In this document: positions 1-8,380 of the stretch, piece after piece
Layout of the letters: each line of letters opens with the position of its first letter
Numbering within the stretch: the stretch's first letter is position 1
Assembly: GCF_029906345.1 (NCBI RefSeq)
Contig: NZ_JARYGY010000006.1
Coordinates: forward strand, 371,561 to 435,560
Direction of reading: 5' to 3'
From: Aquimarina mycalae
Lineage (GTDB): Bacteria > Bacteroidota > Bacteroidia > Flavobacteriales > Flavobacteriaceae
DNA length: 64,000 nt
Program-made: the position numbers and the translations under genes
The notes under the pieces: generated by a model
Seen by the model: only the letters and a program-made list of their open reading frames with translations
What the model was told of the DNA's origin: nothing
The model's database searches: none

Positions 1-433
1 ATCCAATGCTTTCGGCGTCAAATTTTATGGTACCATTAAGATAAAAACCATAACCTGTACCAATATTGATGCTATGATCGCGATTGGCATTTAATGCAAT
101 AAGATATTTGAATGTGGGTAAAATTGTTATTCTATCAAATGATGTAGAAACATTTGTTAACCTTGGTCGGAGTTGACTAAACTGGTATCCAATATTAGCG
201 CCTAATTCGAATTGATTATTTAATACATAACTACCACCAATACTAAGACTCCATCCGCCACCGCCACTAATGGTAGATGCGTCATTATTCTGATCAAAAA
301 AGAGATCAATGTTTTTAAACCCAAATCCGAGTCCACATTGAAAATCTAGTTTGAAATAATTTTTGTTGGAATTTGTTTGCCCTGTCAGCATACTGGAAAC
401 ACACAAGGCAATCAGTACAATTACTTTTTTCAT
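1..433 (-). CDS. Partial secreted outer-membrane-barrel-like protein (N-terminus only)
   Basis: A reading frame opens with ATG at 433 and runs off the window edge without a stop, giving 144 codons. It begins with a clear signal peptide (MKKVIVLIALCVSSMLTGQ). The mature part is rich in Gly, aromatic and alternating polar/hydrophobic residues, including 'GGGGWSLSIGGSYVL' and 'ELGANIGYQF'. That pattern is typical of the small beta-barrel outer-membrane proteins common in Bacteroidota, so an OmpW/porin-like fold is inferred. The C-terminus is missing, so no family can be named. It stands alone, with about 200 bp separating it from the beta-helix gene that follows on the same strand. Confidence 0.7.
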   Translation of the reverse strand, partial: MKKVIVLIALCVSSMLTGQTNSNKNYFKLDFQCGLGFGFKNIDLFFDQNNDASTISGGGGWSLSIGGSYVLNNQFELGANIGYQFSQLRPRLTNVSTSFDRITILPTFKYLIALNANRDHSINIGTGYGFYLNGTIKFDAESIG

Positions 434-641
434 TTTTGTTTTTTTCTGTTAGATGGGTGCAAAAATATCTTCAGAATAAAAACTTGAACTAACGGTTTTT
501 GGTGATTTTGGTTTTACGTAAAATCACTTTGGGTATTTAGTTGTGTTGTAAGTAATTATGGAATGATTGTAATTAGAAATTAGCATATGATTAGGTAAAA
601 TATACCATTGCTGATTTATTATTTGGGAGTGTAGACTAAAG

Positions 642-2459
642 TCATTCTACTTTGACAAATTTATAAGACCACGAACTGGTTTCATCTGTAAGTGATAAAA
701 TATAGATTCCTGGGCTTAGATCAGCAACCATAATCTTGTTCGATTCTTTGCCTTGAGATAATTTCTTACCACTTAGGTCATAAATTGTAAACGTGTAATT
801 TCCATTGGATGTAGAGAAATTAATAACTTCTCGTACTGGATTAGGATATGTCATTGGTGTAGGTTGGTCTTCGATATCTTCAATTCCCAAGGTGCTACTA
901 AATTCTGAAGCACCAAGATCGATAGTATTTACAAAACGATTATTTCCATTATAGTCAGTAGTCCCATGTGTCGTAATTGTTCCGTTTGGAGGAAAATTTG
1001 TATCCCAAAAAGCATCTGTCCAGGTTGTGATGTCGGTTTGGTTACTGCCAGCATCAATCACAGCAGTAGATACTGCTTGGATATCCAAATTGCCTATGTC
1101 AGGATCTGTATAATTCGGATTTTGAGTTATGGATGTGCCAGGAGCTGATCCCGAAATAGAACTTCCCCACCATAGATTTGTTCCCCAAGAATTATTAGTG
1201 TTCGAACTAGGATTAAAATTTTCATGACATTCTGAGGTAGAAGCTTCTCCAAAGAAAATATTATTGGCAACACGACTGTTTTTTACCCGACTTTGAAAAA
1301 CCACTTCGCTTCCCCATCCTTTGTTTTTATAAAAAGAATTATTGTAAATATAGATCCTAACTGCATCACCGCCACCTCCATTTGGATCATCTTCGGTTTC
1401 AGAATATCCACCAGTAATGACTCCATTTTCTTTATTATTATACACATAATTATTGATCATTAAGATATCTGAAGTTTCTCGGAAACGATTTTCACTTCCA
1501 AACTCAAAACCTAAGTCATTTTCTGCGGATAAATTGCTATCAAAAATGATATTACGACCACCATCTACATAGAATCCACCAGCATTTCCTTCATCTGCAT
1601 TGATTTCTGATTGATACCATGGATTTGCAGGTACACCTAACGAAGGGTTTCCGAAAATCGTATTTCGGATAGATCGATTACCACTTACAATACCATTTCT
1701 GGCTTGATTATCATCGCCACAAGCAGAACATACGTCATCTTCAAAACCAATGAAGTCAAAACCAATATTATTATTGTCATGCACATAGTTGTCTATTACT
1801 TTAAATCCATTTACGTTTCCGTTTATGGTAAAAGATTCGCTTGATGAGGTAACACATTCGTATACTTCATTACCAATTAATTCTATATTTTGAATTCCTG
1901 CAGTAGTATCACCATAAATTGCAATTCCATTTGCTCCAGGGCCACAACCACTATTTTGAGTACATGTAGAAAAGTTCTTTATATCGTGAATCTTATTGTT
2001 TCGTATAATCAAGTTACTACAAGTGCCTTCTACTAAAATTCCTATGGGAGTGCTATTGTCATTATTTACTGGATTTGGTGTTTGATAGTTTTGTAATTCG
2101 AAACCATCTATGATGAGATAACTTGCTCCAGAAATGGTGATCAATCCTTTTCTTCCGTTAGGAGTTATAGAACTTCCGTCTACAATTACATTTCCGATAG
2201 CTTGTACAGTAATTGGATTACCAGATGTGCCCGAGTCTGCATTGCCATCAAATGTTACAATCTCTGTGTAAGTCCCTGCTTCTACATTTAGTACATCGCC
2301 AGCATTTAGTTGGTCTACAGCATATTGTATTGTTTTCCATGGGAACCCTTGTGATCCGTCATTATTGTTATTACCATTTATATCAGATACATAATAGGTG
2401 TTTTGGGCAGATATTGTAAAAAAGATAAAAGGAAATAGGAGGACGCATAAGTTTTTCAT
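642..2459 (-). CDS. Secreted right-handed beta-helix protein with T9SS sorting domain
   Basis: This 605-aa protein starts with a signal peptide ending ...FFTISAQ. Residues about 20-110 carry the 'YYVSDINGNNNNDGS...PWKTIQYAVDQLNAGDVLNVEAGTYTE' type of opening typical of DUF1565/pectate-lyase-like parallel beta helices. Many 'NNyvyNN' and 'GNrsIRNTIFGN' coils follow. Asn ladders and Gly-rich turns support a beta-helix reaching about residue 510. The last 75 residues ('YPNPVREVINFST...LSPGIYILSLTDE...YKFVKVE') form a type A T9SS C-terminal sorting domain, so the protein should be exported by the por system and surface-attached or released. A polysaccharide-lyase or adhesin role is possible, but no catalytic residues can be assigned. 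It is monocistronic. Confidence 0.85.
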   Translation of the reverse strand: MKNLCVLLFPFIFFTISAQNTYYVSDINGNNNNDGSQGFPWKTIQYAVDQLNAGDVLNVEAGTYTEIVTFDGNADSGTSGNPITVQAIGNVIVDGSSITPNGRKGLITISGASYLIIDGFELQNYQTPNPVNNDNSTPIGILVEGTCSNLIIRNNKIHDIKNFSTCTQNSGCGPGANGIAIYGDTTAGIQNIELIGNEVYECVTSSSESFTINGNVNGFKVIDNYVHDNNNIGFDFIGFEDDVCSACGDDNQARNGIVSGNRSIRNTIFGNPSLGVPANPWYQSEINADEGNAGGFYVDGGRNIIFDSNLSAENDLGFEFGSENRFRETSDILMINNYVYNNKENGVITGGYSETEDDPNGGGGDAVRIYIYNNSFYKNKGWGSEVVFQSRVKNSRVANNIFFGEASTSECHENFNPSSNTNNSWGTNLWWGSSISGSAPGTSITQNPNYTDPDIGNLDIQAVSTAVIDAGSNQTDITTWTDAFWDTNFPPNGTITTHGTTDYNGNNRFVNTIDLGASEFSSTLGIEDIEDQPTPMTYPNPVREVINFSTSNGNYTFTIYDLSGKKLSQGKESNKIMVADLSPGIYILSLTDETSSWSYKFVKVE

Positions 2460-2537
2460 AACGGTTTAGGGTGTGAGTTATACCTATAACGTTAAAAAAG
2501 AGAAAAAAATATTCGATATCAATTTTGGTCTACCAAT

Positions 2538-4262
2538 TTATCTTAGAAAAGTAACTTTAGAGATCTTTCCATCTGTTATTTCATAAATTGCAATTACACT
2601 AGAATACCTTTCTCCAAACCTTACATACTCTCTATCTACTACTTTATTACCTAATACAATTCGATTCTTAATCTCACAATATAAATTCGGCACACTTTCA
2701 AACATACTTTGAAACCTACTTTTCATTTGATCTTTACCTGATATAGAGGGTTCGTTTGGAAAATTAAATATCTCAATATTATCGGCGTACGTATCCATAA
2801 ATGCATCAATGTTTCTAGCATTATATGCATTTACTTGTCGTTGTACAATTTGTTCAGGAGTTTCTTCTATTAATTTGTGGATATCAAGAACTTTTCCACT
2901 TTTGATAACTTCATTTATAGTGTTTAGGTTTTGAAGATCTTCTATAGGATTTTTATTAAGAATGACTAAATCTGCTAATTTCCCTTCAGTTATAGAACCT
3001 ATTTTAGTATCAAGTCCAAATCCTTTTGCAGCATTAATCGTTGATGCCTTTATAATATCGATATTAGACATTCCCATTTTTTTCATGGTTTCTATTTCTT
3101 GTATATATGATGAAGCGTGCATAGTGCCAATATTACCTGCATCTGTTCCTGTTGCTATATTAACTCCTTCTTTAGAAAGTTTTTTTAGATTTACTGAAGA
3201 AATACTATCGCTTAAGATATATCTATCCTCTAACCATTGCCCATCTTTTCTTAGATTTAGAATTCTTTCAGGGATTTCATCGTCAGAAAATTTATTGATA
3301 TCCGTCAGTGTTTTATATACAGCAGGATTGGCAAAAGTAAGATCTTGGTGATGATTACTTGGATTGGCAAGAAACGCTTTTCCATAATTTCTGGATACTA
3401 TTAATGTTGGAATGTAAGTAACATTATTATCCTTCAATAGTTTTACAAACTCTTTATCTACCGTAGTATCTGTTACACTATGTACAAGGATATCTGCACC
3501 TGCTTTTATAGCTAGTTTAGCTGTATTAAGTTGTGTAGCGTGTACGGTAAGTTTAAGGTTGTTTTTATGAGTCAATTGAGCGATATGCTCTACAATTGGG
3601 AATGTCTTTTCGGCAGGGATATCATTACTGGCAATATACCAGATCTTAATAAAATCAGGTTTGTAAGCAATCATTTTATTAAATAATACTGTGGCTTCTT
3701 CTTTGGATGTTATTTTTTCAATAGGAATATCTTCCAGTTTAGAAAAAGCTTCTGGTTGATAGGGAGAAAATAAAGGTCCCGTAAGGTATACGTTTGGTGA
3801 GATATTATTTTTTGCAATACTATCTCTAACTTTAAAATTATAAAATGGGCCACCAACATCCATTACAGAAGTTATACCTAGTCTTAGATACCTTTTGAAA
3901 TTATCAGGAATAATATCCTTAGCGAACTGTATCTCATCTTCATAAGAAAAAACATGCCTCATATCAATAGCATCAGGTCGGGTATATAAACTACCAGTTT
4001 GAAAAAAATGAATATGAGTGTCTACCATTCCTGGCATAATAAATTTATCAGATCCATCAATAGTAGTTGTATTTTGAGCAACTTGTATTTGCTTTGATGA
4101 AACCTTGGAGATTTTCTCTCCTTCGATTAGAATATTCTTTTTTGTTTCAATTTTTCCTGATTCTACGTTTATTACATTAATGTTCTTTATCAAAGTAGAT
4201 TGAGAAAATGTTGAAATAGGACTAAGAATTAATAAACCAAAAAGAGTTAATAAATACTTCAT
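2538..4262 (-). CDS. Secreted metal-dependent amidohydrolase fused to NTF2/SnoaL-like domain
   Basis: This 574-aa protein has an N-terminal signal peptide (MKYLLTLFGLLILSPISTFSQ). An imidazolonepropionase/prolidase-type amidohydrolase domain spans about residues 22-460. Metal-site residues are visible: the HxH at H83/H85 in 'VDTHIHFF', K206 in 'FIKIWY', H241 in 'LTVHATQ', H261 in 'ILVHSVTD' and D374 in 'ATGTDAG'. The C-terminal 110 residues ('QRQVNAYNARNIDAFMDTYADNI...') match the NTF2/SnoaL-like alpha+beta barrel. That domain is unusual as an amidohydrolase tail. It probably hydrolyses a peptide or amide substrate in the periplasm, but the substrate is not predictable. The frameshifted beta-propeller gene lies 24 bp upstream on the same strand, so the two may have been one operon. 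Confidence 0.88.
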   Translation of the reverse strand: MKYLLTLFGLLILSPISTFSQSTLIKNINVINVESGKIETKKNILIEGEKISKVSSKQIQVAQNTTTIDGSDKFIMPGMVDTHIHFFQTGSLYTRPDAIDMRHVFSYEDEIQFAKDIIPDNFKRYLRLGITSVMDVGGPFYNFKVRDSIAKNNISPNVYLTGPLFSPYQPEAFSKLEDIPIEKITSKEEATVLFNKMIAYKPDFIKIWYIASNDIPAEKTFPIVEHIAQLTHKNNLKLTVHATQLNTAKLAIKAGADILVHSVTDTTVDKEFVKLLKDNNVTYIPTLIVSRNYGKAFLANPSNHHQDLTFANPAVYKTLTDINKFSDDEIPERILNLRKDGQWLEDRYILSDSISSVNLKKLSKEGVNIATGTDAGNIGTMHASSYIQEIETMKKMGMSNIDIIKASTINAAKGFGLDTKIGSITEGKLADLVILNKNPIEDLQNLNTINEVIKSGKVLDIHKLIEETPEQIVQRQVNAYNARNIDAFMDTYADNIEIFNFPNEPSISGKDQMKSRFQSMFESVPNLYCEIKNRIVLGNKVVDREYVRFGERYSSVIAIYEITDGKISKVTFLR

Positions 4263-4286
4263 TTAAATATATGTTTTGCGCGATTT

Positions 4287-5155
4287 TTATTTGTGTGATT
4301 TAGAAGCAACCAAAGTAAATAATGTACTAATATTATTGCTAGACATTCTTGTGATATTATCTAATTCTGGGTTTTTAAAAGTATGAAAAATGCTCCAGTC
4401 ATTATCCGTTTTAGGGTTGAACTTGTATATGGTATTACCTTTTGCCATTAGAATATCTCCATTAATAAGCCAACATATATCTTCTGATTCGGGAATAACT
4501 TCTTTTATTCTTCGGGTTTCGCCAGTTTTCGGATTTAAAGATTTTATTTCCCATACTTCATTTTCTTTACTGATATAGCTTATAAGTTGAGAATTCGGAA
4601 TTTTATGTAGCGATCTTCCAATTTTTTTCTGAATAGTGTTATTTGTTTTCTCTTTGATATTAGAAACCACCAATGATAACCCTCCTTCTTCAAGTACTGC
4701 AGAAACCACTATGTCTTTAGTGTACCAAGTATGATAACCAATCACAAGGTCCTCAATAAGAACTTGAGAATTACCCGTTTTATAATCATATTGATACAAT
4801 AGCTGTTTGCCATTAGTATCCAGTCTGATAGCAGATATTGCTTTTTGATTTGGAGTTTGGTAGGAGAATATTCACCGCCTTGTTTTGTGTCAGAAATCCA
4901 ATCTACTTTGGCATCTCTTATATTATATATGGCAATGTCGGTTTGTTTGTTTCTGGTCGAAGAAAAAAGAACAATATTATCGTTATAAAATGATGGCTGA
5001 TTATCATACCCTTCATTATTAGAAATGTTTCTTTGATTACTAAGGGTAAGAGATCCTTCTTTTTCTATAATGTCGAATAGATAAACTTCGGAATTTGATT
5101 GTGCTGAAAGTACTACAACATGGAGAAATATGATGATTATAATGCTGTTTCGCAT
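4287..5155 (-). pseudogene. TolB-like beta-propeller secreted protein, interrupted by one-base frameshift
   Basis: Two overlapping frames encode the two halves of one protein. The 5' part, from ATG at 5155, has a signal peptide (...FLHVVVLSAQ) and blades such as 'SNNEGYDNQPSFYNDNIVLFSSTRNKQTDIAIYN', ending at a stop at 4742. The 3' part continues in another frame to 4287. Adding one A to the AAA run at about 4856-4858 (TTT on the plus strand) joins them as '...GGEYSPTKTPNQKAISAIRLD', which restores the usual 'YSPTxTPD' blade motif. The repaired product is about 289 aa and resembles WD40-like/PD40 (TolB) propellers that often accompany secreted peptidases or amidohydrolases. This is either a real pseudogene or a homopolymer sequencing error. 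Confidence 0.8.
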
Positions 5156-5226
5156 ATTTTTTGTTTTCTAAAATACATTGAAATATCAAGGATTCTCTTA
5201 AGTATTTGTTAAGAGTAGTAAAGAGG

Positions 5227-6381
5227 TTATTTTCTAGAGGTATACAAACCAATAATAGGCCCAATGCTTAAAAATACATATAAAAATGTGGTATCAACTC
5301 TAGAAACTAAATAAGAAAGTAATTGTATACTTACAATAGTAATTGCAAATCCTATACAGTTTACGATGGTAAGTCCTGTTCCTCTTAATTCTGCGGGTGC
5401 TGCCGCTGCAACCAAGGTAGAAAATTGCGGAGAATCTGCGATAACGACCATTCCCCAGATACAAAGTAGTGTTAAAAATAATACAGGTGATAATTGAAAA
5501 AGGAGTGGAGACGAAATACAAAAAAGCGCAGAAACAATTAATGAATACCTGGCTACTTTTCTACTTCCAGTTTTTAGTGAGATATATCCACCGAGTATAC
5601 ACGAAAAAAAACCAATTGCTATAATAACAAAAGACCAAAATGATATAGGGAGCCCGACTTTATGTTGTTCTACGTATGTTTTGAGTATTACTGGAACGAA
5701 TCCCCAAAAAGCATACAACTCCCACATATGTCCAAAATAACCCATAGCAGCTTTTCTAAAGCTAGCAATGCCAAAGAGTTCGGTAATAACTCCTAATTGA
5801 AGTTTAGAAACAGGCTTTCTATAGGGACCATTAGGAACTAATAAAAAAATCAAGAGCCCTCCAATACATGCTAAAAAACTTGTGGATTGTATAACAACTG
5901 TATAATCACTATTCCACGAGAGTTCTTTTAATAAGTGAGGTAGTGCGGTTCCCAGCACCAAAGCACCAACAAGATATCCCAAAGCTTTTCCTAATCCGTC
6001 TTTATAATAATCCGAAGCTATTTTCATTCCGACAGGATAGATACCTGCAAGAAAAAAACCAGTACCAAAACGCGCAGTTAATACGTTAACAACTGTAATA
6101 TCAGGGATTAATAAAACAATATTACATAAAGCACCTAAGATCGCAGAAACAAAAAACACTCTCGAAGGAGGGAATCTGTCTACCAAAGTTAACAAAGCAA
6201 ATGTCAATGTACCGACAATAAAACCAAACTGTACAGAAGATAAAAGGTATCCCAGAATATTGAATCCAACATTGAATTGAGAAGCAAAATCATCAATAAC
6301 AGCATTTCCTGCAAACCATAAAGAGGTACAGAAAAATTGGGCTATAATAATTACTGGAAGTATATAAAATTTTGCTTTCAG
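5227..6381 (-). CDS. MFS transporter, probable non-ATG (CTG) start
   Basis: This is a twelve-helix major facilitator protein. The first in-frame TTG (6207) would cut off the first helix. The frame stays open upstream to a stop at 6412-6414, and that stretch encodes 'KAKFYILPVIIIAQFFCTSLW' followed by 'FAGNAV', a classic first MFS helix. There is no ATG in it. CTG at 6379-6381, read as M-K-A-K-F, fits best and gives about 384 aa, a normal family length. The body shows a loop-2/3 signature-like 'VDRFPPSR' and 'GTGFFLAGIYPVGMKIASDY'. An ATG at about 6410 lies in another frame, so a start mutation or small indel is possible. The substrate is unknown. Confidence 0.75.
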   Translation of the reverse strand: MKAKFYILPVIIIAQFFCTSLWFAGNAVIDDFASQFNVGFNILGYLLSSVQFGFIVGTLTFALLTLVDRFPPSRVFFVSAILGALCNIVLLIPDITVVNVLTARFGTGFFLAGIYPVGMKIASDYYKDGLGKALGYLVGALVLGTALPHLLKELSWNSDYTVVIQSTSFLACIGGLLIFLLVPNGPYRKPVSKLQLGVITELFGIASFRKAAMGYFGHMWELYAFWGFVPVILKTYVEQHKVGLPISFWSFVIIAIGFFSCILGGYISLKTGSRKVARYSLIVSALFCISSPLLFQLSPVLFLTLLCIWGMVVIADSPQFSTLVAAAAPAELRGTGLTIVNCIGFAITIVSIQLLSYLVSRVDTTFLYVFLSIGPIIGLYTSRK

Positions 6382-6583
6382 GAGTATAAGATATTTCCTG
6401 AAATATACGCATTATTTAAATGTGGTTACTTTTTCTATAAAGATAATAGAGGAAGAAATAAGTATGAAGATGACCAACTCACTTAATTGTATCAGTTTTA
6501 ATAATTCTATGTTTTATAATAATATAATTAAAAACTAGGGGTAGTATATTTTTGGTTTAGTTATGCTATATTAGAATGAAAAT

Positions 6584-8020
6584 TTATTTGACATCCAAGG
6601 AACCTAAAATGGACCAACCGCCTTGCAATACATTTTGATCATCCCAATATCCATTGATGACTTCAAGTTTATTAGAAAATAGAATATAAGTATTTCTGGC
6701 ATCTAATCCCCAAGCAGTGTCTTTGACTGTATCTGCTTCTGGCTGAATGATTCTAATTCCTAATCTGTAAGTACCTGTATTGATATTATCTAATGAATTA
6801 TTTAGAGACTCTACTACCGTTGAGCATTCTGCAACAAATTTGGTTAAATCAAAGTTTAAATCATACGTATTCACTGGGTTATCGTTTTCATCTAGAAGTG
6901 CTAATTGTATATCCCAATTATAATACATAGCGGCTACACCAATATTACTTGCACTAATATGTACATCAAGAGTTTCTTCTTGGAGGATTGTTTCTGGAAA
7001 CGCTACTTCATTGATTTGATAATTATATCCCATTTTTCGATGCATCTTCATAAAACCTTTGCAATTGGTACTGTTGGGATTACTATCACAAGGGTTATCT
7101 GAAGCTTTCATTGTAGAATAATGCCCATTCGCAATGATATCAATACCACTAGATGTAGTGTACATTTTATCAAGAAACGGTTGATTGTTTTCAACATCTG
7201 GAGGGAGTTCTCCTCCAATTGGACCTTGTAACCATTTTGCATTTGAGGAAACTGCTTCATCAAATTCATAACTATGATCTACTGGACCAAAATAATCGTT
7301 ATGATATCCGATTCCGATTTCTTCTTTTAAAGGATTTCGCATTGGATAACGTCCCATGATTTTTTTGTCACCAACATTGGATTTATAAGCATCAATGACC
7401 TTGGTTGTGGCTGTCTCACTAAAATCGTATGAAGGTTCATACCCAAACGTATGCCATTCTCCCCAATATCCTAACATACCAATTTGAAATACATAAATTC
7501 TAGGATCATTTTTATAATGATTTACTAATGCTTTGATAGCTTCTGATGCTTCTTTTATATAATTAGGATGATTAAAATCGGTCATGTATTTACCATTATC
7601 ACTTTGTAATTTGGGCACTTTTGATTGATTGTATAACCATTCTGGGCCTGCGTTATTAGGATCGTTTTGAATGCCCCACCAATCACAGTACAATCTTATA
7701 ATTAGATGTCTTCCTTTGCTTCCTGGTCGTGCTAGTACCTCTTCGACGGCATCAAATTTAAAAGTGCCATTTGTTGGTTCAAAATCTTTCCATTTTAGAT
7801 ACTGAAAACCAACAGAAGCATGTGCATGATCTTCCCACCATCCAGTATTCCACCCTTTAAGTGGATTCTTGTCAGGACCTTCTGTTTTTTCATAGGTATG
7901 CTTTGTAAGATTACTTGCGATATCTAACTCTTCGCATTCTTCGCAACTAATAATAAGAGTTGCGATCATAGTAACTAATAATGGTAGACAAACCATTTTC
8001 ATTTTGTTCATAGTTTTCAT
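6584..8020 (-). CDS. Secreted lipoprotein with DUF4874/DUF4832-like (beta/alpha-barrel) domains
   Basis: This 478-aa protein has an N-terminal lipoprotein-type signal ending 'IISCEECEE'. The middle region is TIM-barrel-like: 'PLKGWNTGWWEDHAHASVGFQYLKWKDFEP' sets up a substrate-facing Trp/His region, and strands such as 'RHLIIRLYCDWWG' and 'YVFQIGMLGYWGEWHTFG' follow, reminiscent of glycoside-hydrolase-like DUF4874. After about residue 330 comes a beta-sandwich-like segment ('ASNIGVAAMYYNWDIQLALLDENDNPV') like DUF4832. 'GMLGYWGEWHTFG' contains a Glu where barrel hydrolases often carry catalytic acids, but activity is not shown. It is transcribed away from the hybrid two-component regulator at 8381, with a shared 360-bp upstream region, so it could be a target of that regulator. 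Confidence 0.7.
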   Translation of the reverse strand: MKTMNKMKMVCLPLLVTMIATLIISCEECEELDIASNLTKHTYEKTEGPDKNPLKGWNTGWWEDHAHASVGFQYLKWKDFEPTNGTFKFDAVEEVLARPGSKGRHLIIRLYCDWWGIQNDPNNAGPEWLYNQSKVPKLQSDNGKYMTDFNHPNYIKEASEAIKALVNHYKNDPRIYVFQIGMLGYWGEWHTFGYEPSYDFSETATTKVIDAYKSNVGDKKIMGRYPMRNPLKEEIGIGYHNDYFGPVDHSYEFDEAVSSNAKWLQGPIGGELPPDVENNQPFLDKMYTTSSGIDIIANGHYSTMKASDNPCDSNPNSTNCKGFMKMHRKMGYNYQINEVAFPETILQEETLDVHISASNIGVAAMYYNWDIQLALLDENDNPVNTYDLNFDLTKFVAECSTVVESLNNSLDNINTGTYRLGIRIIQPEADTVKDTAWGLDARNTYILFSNKLEVINGYWDDQNVLQGGWSILGSLDVK

Positions 8021-8380
8021 TTTTTAAATTATTGTATGATTGGGTTAACGTTATTATGATTTTCATATTTTTTTTAGTTCCATGCAAAACCAGACAGATG
8101 TTTACGAAATCGGACATTTTGATCAAAAATGGTATTATCTAGATAACCGCATCAATCATTAACTGTAACAAATATTGGGTTTGAGGATTACTTAGAAGCA
8201 ATATGAAAATAATTTGGGGAGTAGTTTTATGTTGTGTTAAAAAGAGGATTGCTTTGTTTTTTTTGAAAAATTCACAAAAATATTTGCATTTTAATGCTAA
8301 ATTGTGAGAAAAGTGAAACAATAAAGCTGTAGGTGTTTTTTCAATTTTACCTACCACGTATACTATATTAGTAATTAGAT
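8021..8380. promoter_or_regulatory. Divergent intergenic region between lipoprotein gene and hybrid regulator
   Basis: About 360 AT-rich bases separate two genes transcribed outward, so promoters for both must lie here. I see no convincing TTTG-N19-TAnnTTTG pair or strong palindrome. A 72-codon open frame on the minus strand has low-complexity composition and no domain, and I treat it as non-coding. Confidence 0.4.

Noticed and set aside
8139..8357. 72-codon minus-strand frame between divergent genes
   Set aside because: Low-complexity composition, no domain, and it occupies the space needed for two promoters.
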